A stretch of 64,000 nucleotides of DNA from WQXF01 sp031552825 (GCA_031552825.1 JAVBMD010000016.1:62001-126000), one strand, 5' to 3'. Counted from the first letter of the stretch, positions 7,613 through 14,448 are shown. Program-made: numbers and translations. The notes: generated by a model not told the origin, from the letters alone.

Positions 7613-8377
7613 CTATGTTTTTTCGCTGTCGTAGTACGGTTTCAAAAGCCGTATGGTCGCACCGCCATACGCATTTTCGGTAAGCGCGATGAACGCCTGT
7701 ACGGTCATGCTCGCCTCAAGGTCAATCCCGTGGTCTCGCGCGAATGCTTGGCGTCCCATCAAGCAGCTTCCGGTTAGCTTGAAATGCCAGTCAAAGAAGT
7801 CGGCGTTCGGATATTCGCGCCCGTTTTCGTGCGCCGCCACGAATGCTGTAACGCGATCTTCGGCAGACATGCCCGCAAAAGCTTTGCCTTCCAGCGCGTT
7901 TTGTGCCTCTTCAAGCGTAGCGCCGTGTGCGAAATAGCCGCCGCCCTTGACAATGTAGCAAGGCTTTGTGGTCAAATCCTTCATCAGGATTCTGCCTTTC
8001 GCGACGTTGCCGCGCACGTGATCGATAAGGGTTGCCACACCGTCCACTTTATGGACGGTGTGGCCGCATAAGGATGCTACGCCGTAGCCGTAGCCATCGC
8101 CGAAGCCGGAGCCGAAGCCGGAGCCGTAGCCGTCGCCGGAGCCGTCGCCGGAGCCGTAGCCGTCGCCGTTGCCGTAGCCGTCGCCGTCGCCGTCGCCGAA
8201 GCCGTGGCCGGAGCCGTAGCCGTCGCCGGAGCCGGAGCCGTGGCCGGAGCCGTAGCCGTGGCCGGAGCCGTAGCCGTCGCCGGAGCCGTAGCCGTCGCCG
8301 TCGCCGTAGCCGTGGCCGGAGCCGGAGCCGGAGCCGTCATCCGTAGCAAGGAAAGATATAACCCTTACATCTTCCAC
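7613..8377 (-). CDS. Phage protein with N-terminal Gly-rich repeat and conserved C-terminal domain
   Basis: 254 aa from a GTG at 8377 overlapping the upstream gene. Residues about 13-99 are an almost pure alternation of Gly with Asp, Ser, Tyr or His, encoded by a GGC/GGT-based hexamer repeat. The C-terminal 155 residues form a real domain (TKPCYIVKGGGYFAHGATL, then DWHFKLTGSCLMGRQAF and ALTENAYGG) that I recognise from many phages, often carrying the same kind of repeat. The C-terminal domain probably works on its own while the repeat is a flexible or multivalent tail. The function is not known. It sits next to a DUF6948-like gene, as in other phages. Confidence 0.75.
   Translation of the reverse strand: MEDVRVISFLATDDGSGSGSGHGYGDGDGYGSGDGYGSGHGYGSGHGSGSGDGYGSGHGFGDGDGDGYGNGDGYGSGDGSGDGYGSGFGSGFGDGYGYGVASLCGHTVHKVDGVATLIDHVRGNVAKGRILMKDLTTKPCYIVKGGGYFAHGATLEEAQNALEGKAFAGMSAEDRVTAFVAAHENGREYPNADFFDWHFKLTGSCLMGRQAFARDHGIDLEASMTVQAFIALTENAYGGATIRLLKPYYDSEKT
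8034..8064. repeat. Perfect 13-bp inverted repeat, 5-nt loop
   Basis: The arms 8034-8046 (GCCACACCGTCCA) and 8052-8064 are perfectly complementary. The element lies inside coding sequence, just after the Gly repeat. No T-run follows, so it is not a standard terminator. Confidence 0.85.
8081..8341 (-). repeat. Hexamer-like coding repeat (Gly-X)n
   Basis: About 260 bases built from units such as GCCGGAGCCGTA and GCCGTCGCC on the plus strand, coding on the minus strand for Gly alternating with D, S, Y, H, F and N. The unit is not exact, so it is a degenerate tandem repeat that could slip and change length. Confidence 0.9.
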
Positions 8378-8649
8378 GTCGCCACGCCCTTTATAGCCGC
8401 TTCGGCCTCTTCCGTGCAGCGGTTGATTTCAATCGCGTCGAGCAGTAGTATCTCGTCTACCGTAACGGTGAATTTGCATTCTTTCGGCTTTTGCGGCCCG
8501 GTCTTGGCGAGCTGCATACAGCAGGTCGCGCCTTGCCAGAAATACAGCCTGCGGCAATTGGTCATGGTGACCTCTCGGCCATTGCGCTCCTTGATGTTCC
8601 CGGCAAACACGCCAGACCGGTCGCACCTTACGACGTAGTAACCTTCCAT
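8365..8649 (-). CDS. DUF6948-like small phage protein
   Basis: 94 aa from ATG 8649 (SD AAAGGTGG). It begins MEGYYVVRCDRSGVFAGNI and continues NGREVTMTNCRRLYFWQGA, then CKFTVTVDEILLLDAIEI and VATWKM at the end. This matches a widespread small phage family that I know as DUF6948. The family is beta-rich and is usually encoded next to the Gly-repeat protein, as here. The role is unknown. Confidence 0.7.
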   Translation of the reverse strand: MEGYYVVRCDRSGVFAGNIKERNGREVTMTNCRRLYFWQGATCCMQLAKTGPQKPKECKFTVTVDEILLLDAIEINRCTEEAEAAIKGVATWKM

Positions 8650-8803
8650 AGATGTACCACCTTTCATTTCTTGCGCGGTACGCCCGACCGGCGGGTAATA
8701 CGACGCGCCGCGCAAAGGTTGTTTATGTGTTATTCAAACGGCGCTGCTCCCGCCGGTCTGGAGGCAAGCGTTTATTGCGCCAATGGCCTTCGTTTCTCCG
8801 CGA

Positions 8804-9028
8804 TCACTCGCATCTTATCTTTCGTGCCTCCCGCACCCCTTCCATGGCGAGCTGCACGTGCAGACGCACCGTGGGCGTTGGAGCGGTTGACAGGACACGT
8901 TGCCCGGGCTTGGTGCTGCCGCTGCGCAATAGCAGCAAATCTTCCAGCGCCGTGGCGCTGATCGGGCTCTGACCGATGCGCGAAATGCTCTGCGCGACGC
9001 GCGCAACCGTGCGGTAGTTACTGCGCAT
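8804..9028 (-). CDS. Small hypothetical phage protein (74 aa)
   Basis: I choose ATG 9028, preceded by GGGGG and overlapping the stop of the upstream zinc-ribbon gene by a few bases. The product (MRSNYRTVARVAQSIS...) has no recognised domain and ends KIRCE. The coupling with its neighbour is the main support. The next 150 bases towards the DUF6948-like gene hold nothing I can support. Confidence 0.45.
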   Translation of the reverse strand: MRSNYRTVARVAQSISRIGQSPISATALEDLLLLRSGSTKPGQRVLSTAPTPTVRLHVQLAMEGVREARKIRCE

Positions 9029-9254
9029 GGGCATCCCCCGGGGCAGAAAAACACGCATCCCGCTCCCATCGCCTGCACACCGAATCCGAATACGTTACGA
9101 CGCGCTTAAACCGCAGGACGCGGCAAAGCGGGTGCTGCGGATGGCCGCACAGCCCAGCGTTCAGCGCCAAGTGCCGCCAGTGGGCGCATGTTGCACAGCA
9201 TGCTTTGTATGACCTGCTGCAGTTTTTGCATACACAGCCGAAATTAGAAGCCAC
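9018..9254 (-). CDS. Small Cys-rich protein, likely zinc-binding
   Basis: 78 aa from a GTG at 9254 that overlaps the stop of the upstream membrane-protein gene. The sequence has CKNC, CCATCAHW, LCGHP and the closing VCRRWERD. The spacing C..C..W ... C ... TYSDSVC.RWE is typical of small phage zinc-binding proteins. The function is unknown. Confidence 0.55.
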   Translation of the reverse strand: MASNFGCVCKNCSRSYKACCATCAHWRHLALNAGLCGHPQHPLCRVLRFKRVVTYSDSVCRRWERDACFSAPGDAHAQ

Positions 9255-9453
9255 GGAGAAACCACCACCCTTGTACGATCGACAGGCAAACGCCGATCAT
9301 GCTAAACAGCGTAAAGTGCCACCACTGCACGCGCCGAACCCGGCAGCGCCCAACGATGACGCCGCCGACGAACAGCGCGAGGGAGAGCGCCACATATACC
9401 AGCGATTCGAGCGGGGAACGGAACATGAAAATCTTGTCCACGAGTTTATTCAC
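9244..9453 (-). CDS. Small two-helix membrane protein
   Basis: 69 aa from a GTG at 9453 that overlaps the stop of the PP-loop gene by four bases. Two hydrophobic segments (about residues 15-36 and 44-64) are separated by RCRVRRVQ, so both ends probably face one side. Holins look like this, but it lies in the early operon and no lysin is nearby, so I leave the role open. Confidence 0.6.
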   Translation of the reverse strand: MNKLVDKIFMFRSPLESLVYVALSLALFVGGVIVGRCRVRRVQWWHFTLFSMIGVCLSIVQGWWFLRGF

Positions 9454-10442
9454 CTCACATCTTCCCAACCAACTCCGATATAGGTCAGCACCTCGCCCCA
9501 ACCCTGCTTGTACATCCAAAACTCCCACTCCTTGGGGTTGTCCTCGCGCAGCCGGTCAAAACGGTGCGGGCGTTTCTCGATGTGGATGCCGAACCCGCAC
9601 ATAGAGCAGCCGGTGCGTTGCGCGCGGGTGGTGTAGAGCATCCCGGTCTCGTCGCACTCGATTGTGCCATATATCTTTGGAACCGGAACATCGAGGTCAA
9701 TCGCCAGTTGCAGCAGGTCTTGTCGAGTGAATATAGCAAAGGGACAACTTCGGGTGGTGGTTTTCCCATAGTAGTTGCAACCGTTCTTCACTAAGCCCTT
9801 TTCGCGCTGCCCTCCTTCTGAAGCCATGAGCCCCAGATACGGAACGCTGTTGTGCTCTTTCGCCCAATCATTGCAGGGCTTTTCCTTCATCCAATAGCAA
9901 CACCTATCGGAAACCTTAAATGGTGCCACTTGGCAAGCCAAGTCAGGCCTATGTTCCTGATAGAGACCGGCAAAAAGTTTCAACCATTTGTCTGGCAACT
10001 TAAGCTTCGGGCTGTGTCCGAACCCGCCCTGCTGACCCATGTCGCCGGTCATGACGGCGTGAATAAATGTCTGTTTAGGGTTGTTAGGGTTTTGCAGGAT
10101 TTCGATTTTACGCGCCTTTTCTTTGCTGATTATTGGATAACCGAATTCTTGGATTACCTGCACCTTTGTCTTGTAAGGGTTTATGCTCTCGATTCCAAGT
10201 TGCTTATGGATGCGCTGAATGCTGGCATCCTCCAAAGAAGAAACCGAAATGGCTGGTACGTCAATTCCGATACGGCGAAGAAAGAGGTAAAGCGTGATGC
10301 TGTCAAGCCCGCCCACAGAAACGTGACAGTTTTTCCCTTCTCCTATCATCCTCTCGTAGAACTCGCGCGCTCGAATCTCGGCGTGGATAACTTTGGCCCC
10401 ATACGGCAACGCCTGTTTTTGTGCGAACTCGCAATATGTCAT
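9450..10442 (-). CDS. PP-loop ATPase, phosphoadenosine phosphosulfate reductase family, phage type
   Basis: 330 aa from ATG 10442 (SD AAGGAGG). The PP-loop is SVGGLDS at residues 42-48, a variant of SGGxDS, which binds and adenylates substrates through ATP. Cys-rich parts follow: CCYWMKEKPCNDW, KTTTRSCPFAIF and RTGCSMCGFGI. The last two resemble the cluster- or zinc-binding C-terminal part of phage PAPS-reductase-like proteins. The family also includes DndC, but no other dnd genes are seen. The likely job is sulfur or nucleotide chemistry in the infected cell; the substrate is unknown. Confidence 0.8.
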   Translation of the reverse strand: MTYCEFAQKQALPYGAKVIHAEIRAREFYERMIGEGKNCHVSVGGLDSITLYLFLRRIGIDVPAISVSSLEDASIQRIHKQLGIESINPYKTKVQVIQEFGYPIISKEKARKIEILQNPNNPKQTFIHAVMTGDMGQQGGFGHSPKLKLPDKWLKLFAGLYQEHRPDLACQVAPFKVSDRCCYWMKEKPCNDWAKEHNSVPYLGLMASEGGQREKGLVKNGCNYYGKTTTRSCPFAIFTRQDLLQLAIDLDVPVPKIYGTIECDETGMLYTTRAQRTGCSMCGFGIHIEKRPHRFDRLREDNPKEWEFWMYKQGWGEVLTYIGVGWEDVR

Positions 10443-10527
10443 TTACTGCCTCCTTACCGCGCCACAAGCAACTTGCCGGATACTATGTGCAACCGACGCC
10501 GCTTCTCACGTTGCCCGGCGCGCATCT

Positions 10528-10734
10528 TTAGTTCATCTGCGTACCGTTCGTTTCGCCCTGCGCCGCCTCCATCTCGATATCGACGCTAAGCTCTTGGTCG
10601 TTGAGCGCGCCGATCGACGCCTGCAGTTCTTTCGCCGCGGCGATAACCCGCTCAGCCGTGCAAATGAGCGCGGGAATTCCGTTGAGCTGCATCCTGATCG
10701 GCATAAGTTTTCTTTCGGTTAGGATAATCGGCAT
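10528..10734 (-). CDS. Small hypothetical phage protein (68 aa)
   Basis: Starts at ATG 10734 behind GCAGGTG. The sequence is MPIILTERKLMPIRMQLNG... with an acidic, Gln/Glu-rich end. It looks helical and has no family that I recognise. It is second in the early operon. A second in-frame ATG (MPIRMQL) lacks an SD. Confidence 0.5.
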   Translation of the reverse strand: MPIILTERKLMPIRMQLNGIPALICTAERVIAAAKELQASIGALNDQELSVDIEMEAAQGETNGTQMN

Positions 10735-10868
10735 AAGACACCTGCTTTCTTTTTTTGTTCATACTCATCAATAGAAGCGCATCGCACGCTTTATAAATGA
10801 TGGCCTCAAACATGCTTCGGAAATATGTGAGCTTAAATGTTCGGCAAAATAGCTTTGTATAAATGCCG

Positions 10869-11012
10869 CTATTTTTCGCGGCGCTTCTTCGGTTTTTCTT
10901 TGTTCGCCTCGGTTTCGAGGTGATCCGCCCAATCCTTCATGATCTCCTCGCCATATTGCCTCCAGATGGCTTTCGAAAGGAGGGACAGTGCGAGGTTTGT
11001 GTTGTTGTCCAA
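10869..11012 (-). CDS. Small hypothetical phage protein (47 aa)
   Basis: Begins at a TTG at 11012 with the excellent SD AGGAGGGG seven bases away. The product is MDNNTNLALSLLSKAIWRQY..., ending in a very basic tail (KPKKRREK). It looks helical. It is the first gene I can support in the early operon; longer starts in the same frame overlap the promoter of the plus-strand cassette and lack an SD. Confidence 0.6.
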   Translation of the reverse strand: MDNNTNLALSLLSKAIWRQYGEEIMKDWADHLETEANKEKPKKRREK

Positions 11013-11084
11013 GCTATCCCCTCCTGTTTTGTAATGGGCATAGGTTGCCCGGCGAGGCCGTGCGGTATGAATACCCGTTTCGCT

Positions 11085-11104
11085 TGCCTGCGGTGGCAGG
11101 CTCT
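11085..11104 (+). terminator. Hairpin ahead of cassette module 1
   Basis: GCCTGC-GGTG-GCAGGC is a perfect 6-bp stem followed by TCTTGCTTG. It takes the place of the CCCTCC/GGAGGG hairpin seen in the other modules, with a different sequence. Confidence 0.45.
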
Positions 11105-11107
11105 TGC

Positions 11108-11137
11108 TTGTGGTAAATGCTACCGTTGTGGTATGAT
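11108..11137 (+). promoter_or_regulatory. Cassette promoter 1 (extended -10)
   Basis: TTGTGG (11108-11113), 18-bp spacer, TATGAT (11132-11137), with TG one base before the -10, giving an extended -10. The spacer is nearly the same as in cassette promoters 2-4. It drives the 11170 gene. Confidence 0.7.
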
Positions 11138-11169
11138 TGCACCAACAACAATTGATGGAGGAGTATCCT

Positions 11170-11622
11170 GTGCATGACTTTGCGCCAGAAACGCTTGCTC
11201 TTCTAAAATGCATTGCAGCCTGCGATGGGCAATGCCTCCGTTACGATGCGCTATCTCCGCATTTGAAACTCTCCGAGTTCCAGTATCGGGTTCGAGAACT
11301 CGCGCACCATAAACTTGTTACTCCTGTTTTAGATGTTTATGAAGACAGTCGCGTGACCACCATGGCCGCAAAAATGACGCATGCTGGTATTGACTATCTC
11401 ATCCTGCTTGGTCGCTTAGAAGAAAACGCGCGCAGAGATCAAGCCGAGCGCGAAGCAAAGGAGGACAAACAGCGTGTAGAACATGCGGTAGAAGTTCGTA
11501 AGCAGCGTAACCACGATTATCTTGTAGCCGCATTCGGCGCTGTTCTCGGGATGATTACGACGCTGTTCGTCGAGCATTTCTACGAGATCATACATTTCAT
11601 CAAAGCGATCCTTGATAAATGA
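11170..11622 (+). CDS. Cassette 1: winged-helix-like protein with coiled coil and C-terminal membrane helix
   Basis: 150 aa from a GTG at 11170 with SD GGAGGAG. Residues about 5-80 look like a winged helix-turn-helix (ALSPHLKLSEFQYRVRELAH, then KMTHAGIDYLILLGRL). A charged coiled coil follows (about 80-112, rich in E, R and K), then one hydrophobic segment (about 117-138, AAFGAVLGMITTLFVEHF). The layout suggests a membrane-tethered sensor or effector. It is the first plus-strand cargo gene, with its own promoter and a following terminator. The function is unknown. Confidence 0.7.
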   Translation: MHDFAPETLALLKCIAACDGQCLRYDALSPHLKLSEFQYRVRELAHHKLVTPVLDVYEDSRVTTMAAKMTHAGIDYLILLGRLEENARRDQAEREAKEDKQRVEHAVEVRKQRNHDYLVAAFGAVLGMITTLFVEHFYEIIHFIKAILDK

Positions 11623-11652
11623 GCGATGGCGTTTCATTTTTCCCCCTTCCCG

Positions 11653-11675
11653 CCCTCCCTCGCCGGAGGGCTTTT
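11653..11675 (+). terminator. Cassette terminator, module 2
   Basis: CCCTCC (11653-11658), loop CTCGCC, GGAGGG (11665-11670), then CTTTT. Copies recur at 13141, 13819 and 14424. On the minus strand no T-run follows, so it stops only plus-strand transcripts. Confidence 0.75.
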
Positions 11676-11677
11676 GC

Positions 11678-11707
11678 TTGTGGCAAATGCTGGCGTTGTG
11701 GTATGAT
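11678..11707 (+). promoter_or_regulatory. Cassette promoter 2 (extended -10)
   Basis: TTGTGG (11678-11683), 18-bp spacer, TATGAT (11702-11707) with TG ahead of it. SD AAAGGAGG follows at 11724-11731. Near-identical to modules 3 and 4 from hairpin to SD. Confidence 0.75.
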
Positions 11708-11740
11708 GGGGTATCAAATGTACAAAGGAGGCTTCCGTGC

Positions 11741-12118
11741 ATGTTCTGGTATTATGTTGTCGCAATCGTGATTCTCCTCGCGGACTTGGCGTTTTTTTAC
11801 TTCATCATCAAGGCAGCCGTGAGGGCTGGCGTACGAGATGCTCTACAAGGCTATTCCGTTCCCAGCGACATTCTGCGGTTCCTGAAAGAAAATCAACCCC
11901 GTCCGCTGCCTCCGCTGGCCGTCCCGGAAAAACCTGATTCGTTCGAACATGTCGGGCAGGATAACTCCGCGATGGATGAGGTCCGCTTATTGCAGGGAAA
12001 GGACAGCAATCATTGGTATTGCACCGCCTGCGGCGCGGAGCAGCGCGTCGGGCGCACTGTTTGCTTCCGGTGCCGTGCGAAGTTTGTGAATGCCAATGGT
12101 CAGGTTCTATCCAAGTAA
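11741..12118 (+). CDS. Cassette 2a: N-terminal membrane helix plus zinc ribbon
   Basis: 125 aa from ATG 11741, nine bases after AAAGGAGG. Residues 3-24 are a membrane helix (YYVVAIVILLADLAFFYFII), followed by a Pro-rich linker (about 50-65) and a C-terminal zinc ribbon with CTAC (C94, C97) and CFRC (C108, C111). The ribbon probably faces the cytoplasm. A GTG four bases upstream in another frame is ignored. It begins a three-gene cassette. The function is unknown. Confidence 0.75.
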   Translation: MFWYYVVAIVILLADLAFFYFIIKAAVRAGVRDALQGYSVPSDILRFLKENQPRPLPPLAVPEKPDSFEHVGQDNSAMDEVRLLQGKDSNHWYCTACGAEQRVGRTVCFRCRAKFVNANGQVLSK

Positions 12119-12180
12119 GTTGCTCTCTCCGCTTTTATGCGGCGGAATGCGAGTAATAAAATTCGAAGGAGGTGCCAACC

Positions 12181-12492
12181 TTGCGCCCAAGATTTTTAGC
12201 CCATGTGAGCAGCCTGCCAGCCCCTGCCATGTACACAATCAACCCGAAGTGTGAGGATCCTGAATGCAATCACCGAACCTGCATCAAGGATCCAGAAACC
12301 GGAGAGTGGTACAAAGGGACGAAAATCCCCTACCAGCCGCAGGAGGATGAGTTGGTCCCCGCTTTACTTGCGATGCAAATCAAAGAACTGAAATCCATTA
12401 AGGGCATGCTGATTTTCTTTACGGTGCTCTCCGTGATTTCGATTTTGTACGCCATGTATATCGGGGTGACGCTCGCCTTAACTGTTGGGTAG
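12181..12492 (+). CDS. Cassette 2b: small protein with His/Cys motif and C-terminal membrane helix
   Basis: 103 aa from a TTG at 12181 with SD AAGGAGGT seven bases away. Residues 24-34 hold CEDPECNHRTC, a possible metal site. A tail-anchor-like helix covers about 75-100 (GMLIFFTVLSVISILYAMY). It has no promoter of its own that I can see and follows the zinc-ribbon gene by 62 bases, so the two are probably cotranscribed. The function is unknown. Confidence 0.7.
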   Translation: MRPRFLAHVSSLPAPAMYTINPKCEDPECNHRTCIKDPETGEWYKGTKIPYQPQEDELVPALLAMQIKELKSIKGMLIFFTVLSVISILYAMYIGVTLALTVG

Positions 12493-12524
12493 CGTGACAT
12501 CTAATGCACAAAGAGGAGCGTATT

Positions 12525-13124
12525 ATGAGTATTCGGACAAAACTCGCAGGGGTAAGCTTTGACAACAATGATGGAACAAGCAGACAAGCTATACTTTCGC
12601 GTCTCAACCCCGGGGATGCCTTAATGCTTCGCGATGGCGCTACCTCCGATCATCCCGAATCTATCGCAGTCTACAACTGCCCAAACTTCGAGCTGTGCGG
12701 ATACTTAAGCGCCGCTATGGCAAAACGCATACGATCCGAGTATGCTAACTATGAAGATCTTGACGTTTCTGTACTTGAAGTGACTGGTGGTAGCGATGGC
12801 GTATTATTGGGATGCAATATCGCTATCCATAATGAAGATTACGACGCTGCAGCGGAGTTCGCTCCGCCCACTTTCGAAAGCGGCCGTACAGTCACGCTTC
12901 CGCCTAATCCTCCTTTGCATTCCACTTATGTGACGCCCCGCCCCGCTCAAAAAAAGCTGCTCGTTCCCGGAATCCTTTTGTGCTGTTTAGCATTTTACTT
13001 GTTTTATTGTTTGTGTCGGGCGCTATTCGTAAGTGTTGACTTCTCTAGCGCACTAAAGCTATTCCTTGGTATGATGCTTTCAAGTGTTGTAGGCATAGCC
13101 TTTTGTCTGTCTGCCCCGAAATAG
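12525..13124 (+). CDS. Cassette 2c: HIRAN domain fused to two membrane helices
   Basis: 199 aa from ATG 12525 (SD GAGGAG). Residues 1-105 fit the HIRAN pattern: KLAGVSFDNNDGTSRQ, LNPGDALMLRDG, SIAVYN and LCGYLSAAMAKRI. HIRAN domains bind DNA 3' ends in enzymes such as HLTF and also occur alone in phage and defence genes. Residues 146-168 and 176-197 are membrane helices. A membrane-held HIRAN is unusual and suggests contact with DNA entering the cell (inference). The bases before its SD (ATGCACAAAG) resemble module 3, so a relic module may lie here. Confidence 0.7.
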   Translation: MSIRTKLAGVSFDNNDGTSRQAILSRLNPGDALMLRDGATSDHPESIAVYNCPNFELCGYLSAAMAKRIRSEYANYEDLDVSVLEVTGGSDGVLLGCNIAIHNEDYDAAAEFAPPTFESGRTVTLPPNPPLHSTYVTPRPAQKKLLVPGILLCCLAFYLFYCLCRALFVSVDFSSALKLFLGMMLSSVVGIAFCLSAPK

Positions 13125-13140
13125 CCGCGATCCCTTCCCG

Positions 13141-13163
13141 CCCTCCCTCGCCGGAGGGCTTTT
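13141..13163 (+). terminator. Cassette terminator, module 3
   Basis: CCCTCC-CTCGCC-GGAGGG (13141-13158) followed by CTTTT. It closes the three-gene cassette 2. Confidence 0.75.
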
Positions 13164-13165
13164 GC

Positions 13166-13195
13166 TTGTGGTAAATGCTGGCGTTGTGGTATGAT
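13166..13195 (+). promoter_or_regulatory. Cassette promoter 3 (extended -10)
   Basis: TTGTGG (13166-13171), 18-bp spacer, TATGAT (13190-13195) with TG ahead. SD AAAGGAGG at 13213-13220. Confidence 0.75.
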
Positions 13196-13228
13196 GAGGG
13201 CATCAAATGCACAAAGGAGGCGTTCCGC

Positions 13229-13804
13229 GTGAGGTTCCGTCGTGTTGTTTCGGTTGCGCTGGTTATGTTATTGTTCTGCGCTGCTTCGGTTGCTTTCGCT
13301 GTAAAAGATACGGTAAGGCTGAGTATGGGGTATACTATTGATCAGTGGATGCAGCGCTATAATACCTTCGTTCGCTTAAATCCCACTATTGGTCTTTCTT
13401 GTATAGATTTACGTGCTGCTGAGATTTCCTTGGATGATAACGGCGAATCATGGTATAAGTTTTCCTGCTCCGACTCTCTTCAACTAATGCTTTGCGCTGA
13501 TTCCTCTACTGGCAATCTCTTAGGTATTGCCCTCGGTCTTTCTTCAACTCGTTCAAATTCAGATATTGGAGACTGGACGCTTTTAAACTCGATGATTATT
13601 GCGACAGCTTTTGTTTCGGATGAAGGACTTACGGTTGAATCCGCAATAGATCTTGCTGATCAAGTACGCCCTGCTTCTTCGATTTCCTCAATGACAGTCG
13701 GCGATTCCATCAGAATTGTAAAAGGCTCGTACCGTTACATTTTCACTCAATACAAAGATGATCTATTTGTTTATACCGCGAAGCTACTTGTTGATTCTAA
13801 CTGA
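13229..13804 (+). CDS. Cassette 3: secreted protein with signal peptide
   Basis: 191 aa from a GTG at 13229, eight bases after AAAGGAGG. The N-terminus is a clear signal peptide (MRFRRVVSVALVMLLFC..., cleavage likely after AFA at residue 24). The mature part is beta-rich and polar (TIDQWMQRYNTF, SWYKFSCSDSLQLML). I do not recognise the family. The codon use looks richer in A/T than the early operon, as expected for transferred cargo. Confidence 0.75.
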   Translation: MRFRRVVSVALVMLLFCAASVAFAVKDTVRLSMGYTIDQWMQRYNTFVRLNPTIGLSCIDLRAAEISLDDNGESWYKFSCSDSLQLMLCADSSTGNLLGIALGLSSTRSNSDIGDWTLLNSMIIATAFVSDEGLTVESAIDLADQVRPASSISSMTVGDSIRIVKGSYRYIFTQYKDDLFVYTAKLLVDSN

Positions 13805-13818
13805 CTTTGGCTTCCCCG

Positions 13819-13841
13819 CCCTCCCTCACCGGAGGGCTTTT
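13819..13841 (+). terminator. Cassette terminator, module 4
   Basis: CCCTCC-CTCACC-GGAGGG (13819-13836) followed by CTTTT. Confidence 0.75.
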
Positions 13842-13843
13842 GC

Positions 13844-13873
13844 TTGTGGTAAATGCTGGCGTTGTGGTATGAT
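13844..13873 (+). promoter_or_regulatory. Cassette promoter 4 (extended -10)
   Basis: TTGTGG (13844-13849), 18-bp spacer, TATGAT (13868-13873). SD GAAGGAGG at 13891-13898. Confidence 0.75.
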
Positions 13874-13905
13874 TAGGGCATCAACTGTACGAAGGAGGCC
13901 TCCAT

Positions 13906-14388
13906 ATGAAAAGGCTATTCTCCCTTGCCATCGCGCTGCTCGCGTTTCCTCTCATTGTTTTGAGCGAGGATGTACAAAGCAAATCTGCCGGTGACATGCT
14001 TAAAGTCGCAGAGGAATACTTTGCTCCATACAATGCGTGGGAAGCGCAATATGAAGAGGCAGAATACGATAAGTACAATTCACCTGCGTCGGAAAACGGA
14101 CTTAGCGAAACCTTGATAAAAATAACTGGCAAAGTCGTTTCGGTTGATAACTTAAACGACGAGTTCGACGTGTGGATCGTAGCGCAAAAAGATGAAAAGA
14201 AGTGGGGCGTTGCTGTCTCTGTTGGTAACGACAAACCTGACATCGGATCGATGGTTGATTGTTATGGCGTATACTTAGGGCAGTCCCGAAAGCTCGGGGA
14301 TCTTCCAAATCTGATTTTGACCCGCTTTAAAACAGTTTCTGTTATAGAAAGCGAAGGTGTCGCCGTTCCAACTCTTTTCGAAAAATAG
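13906..14388 (+). CDS. Cassette 4: secreted protein, possible OB-fold
   Basis: 160 aa from ATG 13906. A signal peptide covers about residues 1-20 (MKRLFSLAIALLAFPLIVLS). The mature part has an acidic helix (about 30-60) and then ITGKVVSVDNLNDEFDVWI ... KKWGVAVSVG, a beta pattern that resembles an OB-like fold (weak). It ends the cargo block and is followed by a copy of the cassette terminator. The function is unknown. Confidence 0.75.
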   Translation: MKRLFSLAIALLAFPLIVLSEDVQSKSAGDMLKVAEEYFAPYNAWEAQYEEAEYDKYNSPASENGLSETLIKITGKVVSVDNLNDEFDVWIVAQKDEKKWGVAVSVGNDKPDIGSMVDCYGVYLGQSRKLGDLPNLILTRFKTVSVIESEGVAVPTLFEK

Positions 14389-14423
14389 CGACGCCCCTTC
14401 CTTTTATAGTATTCCGTTCCCCG

Positions 14424-14448
14424 CCCTCCCTCACCGGAGGGCTTCTTT
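14424..14448 (+). terminator. Cassette terminator, last copy
   Basis: CCCTCC-CTCACC-GGAGGG (14424-14441) followed by CTTCTTT. Unlike the other copies it has no promoter behind it, which marks the end of the cassette block. Confidence 0.75.

Noticed and set aside
8081..8341. Tandem repeat looking like a CRISPR array or satellite
   Set aside because: The units are 6-12 bases without spacers and code for Gly-X in one frame of a real gene.
9244..9453. Holin
   Set aside because: Two helices fit, but it is in the early operon with no lysin nearby.
9450..10442. DndC of a phosphorothioation system
   Set aside because: No dndA, B, D or E is near; the PP-loop is a common phage variant.
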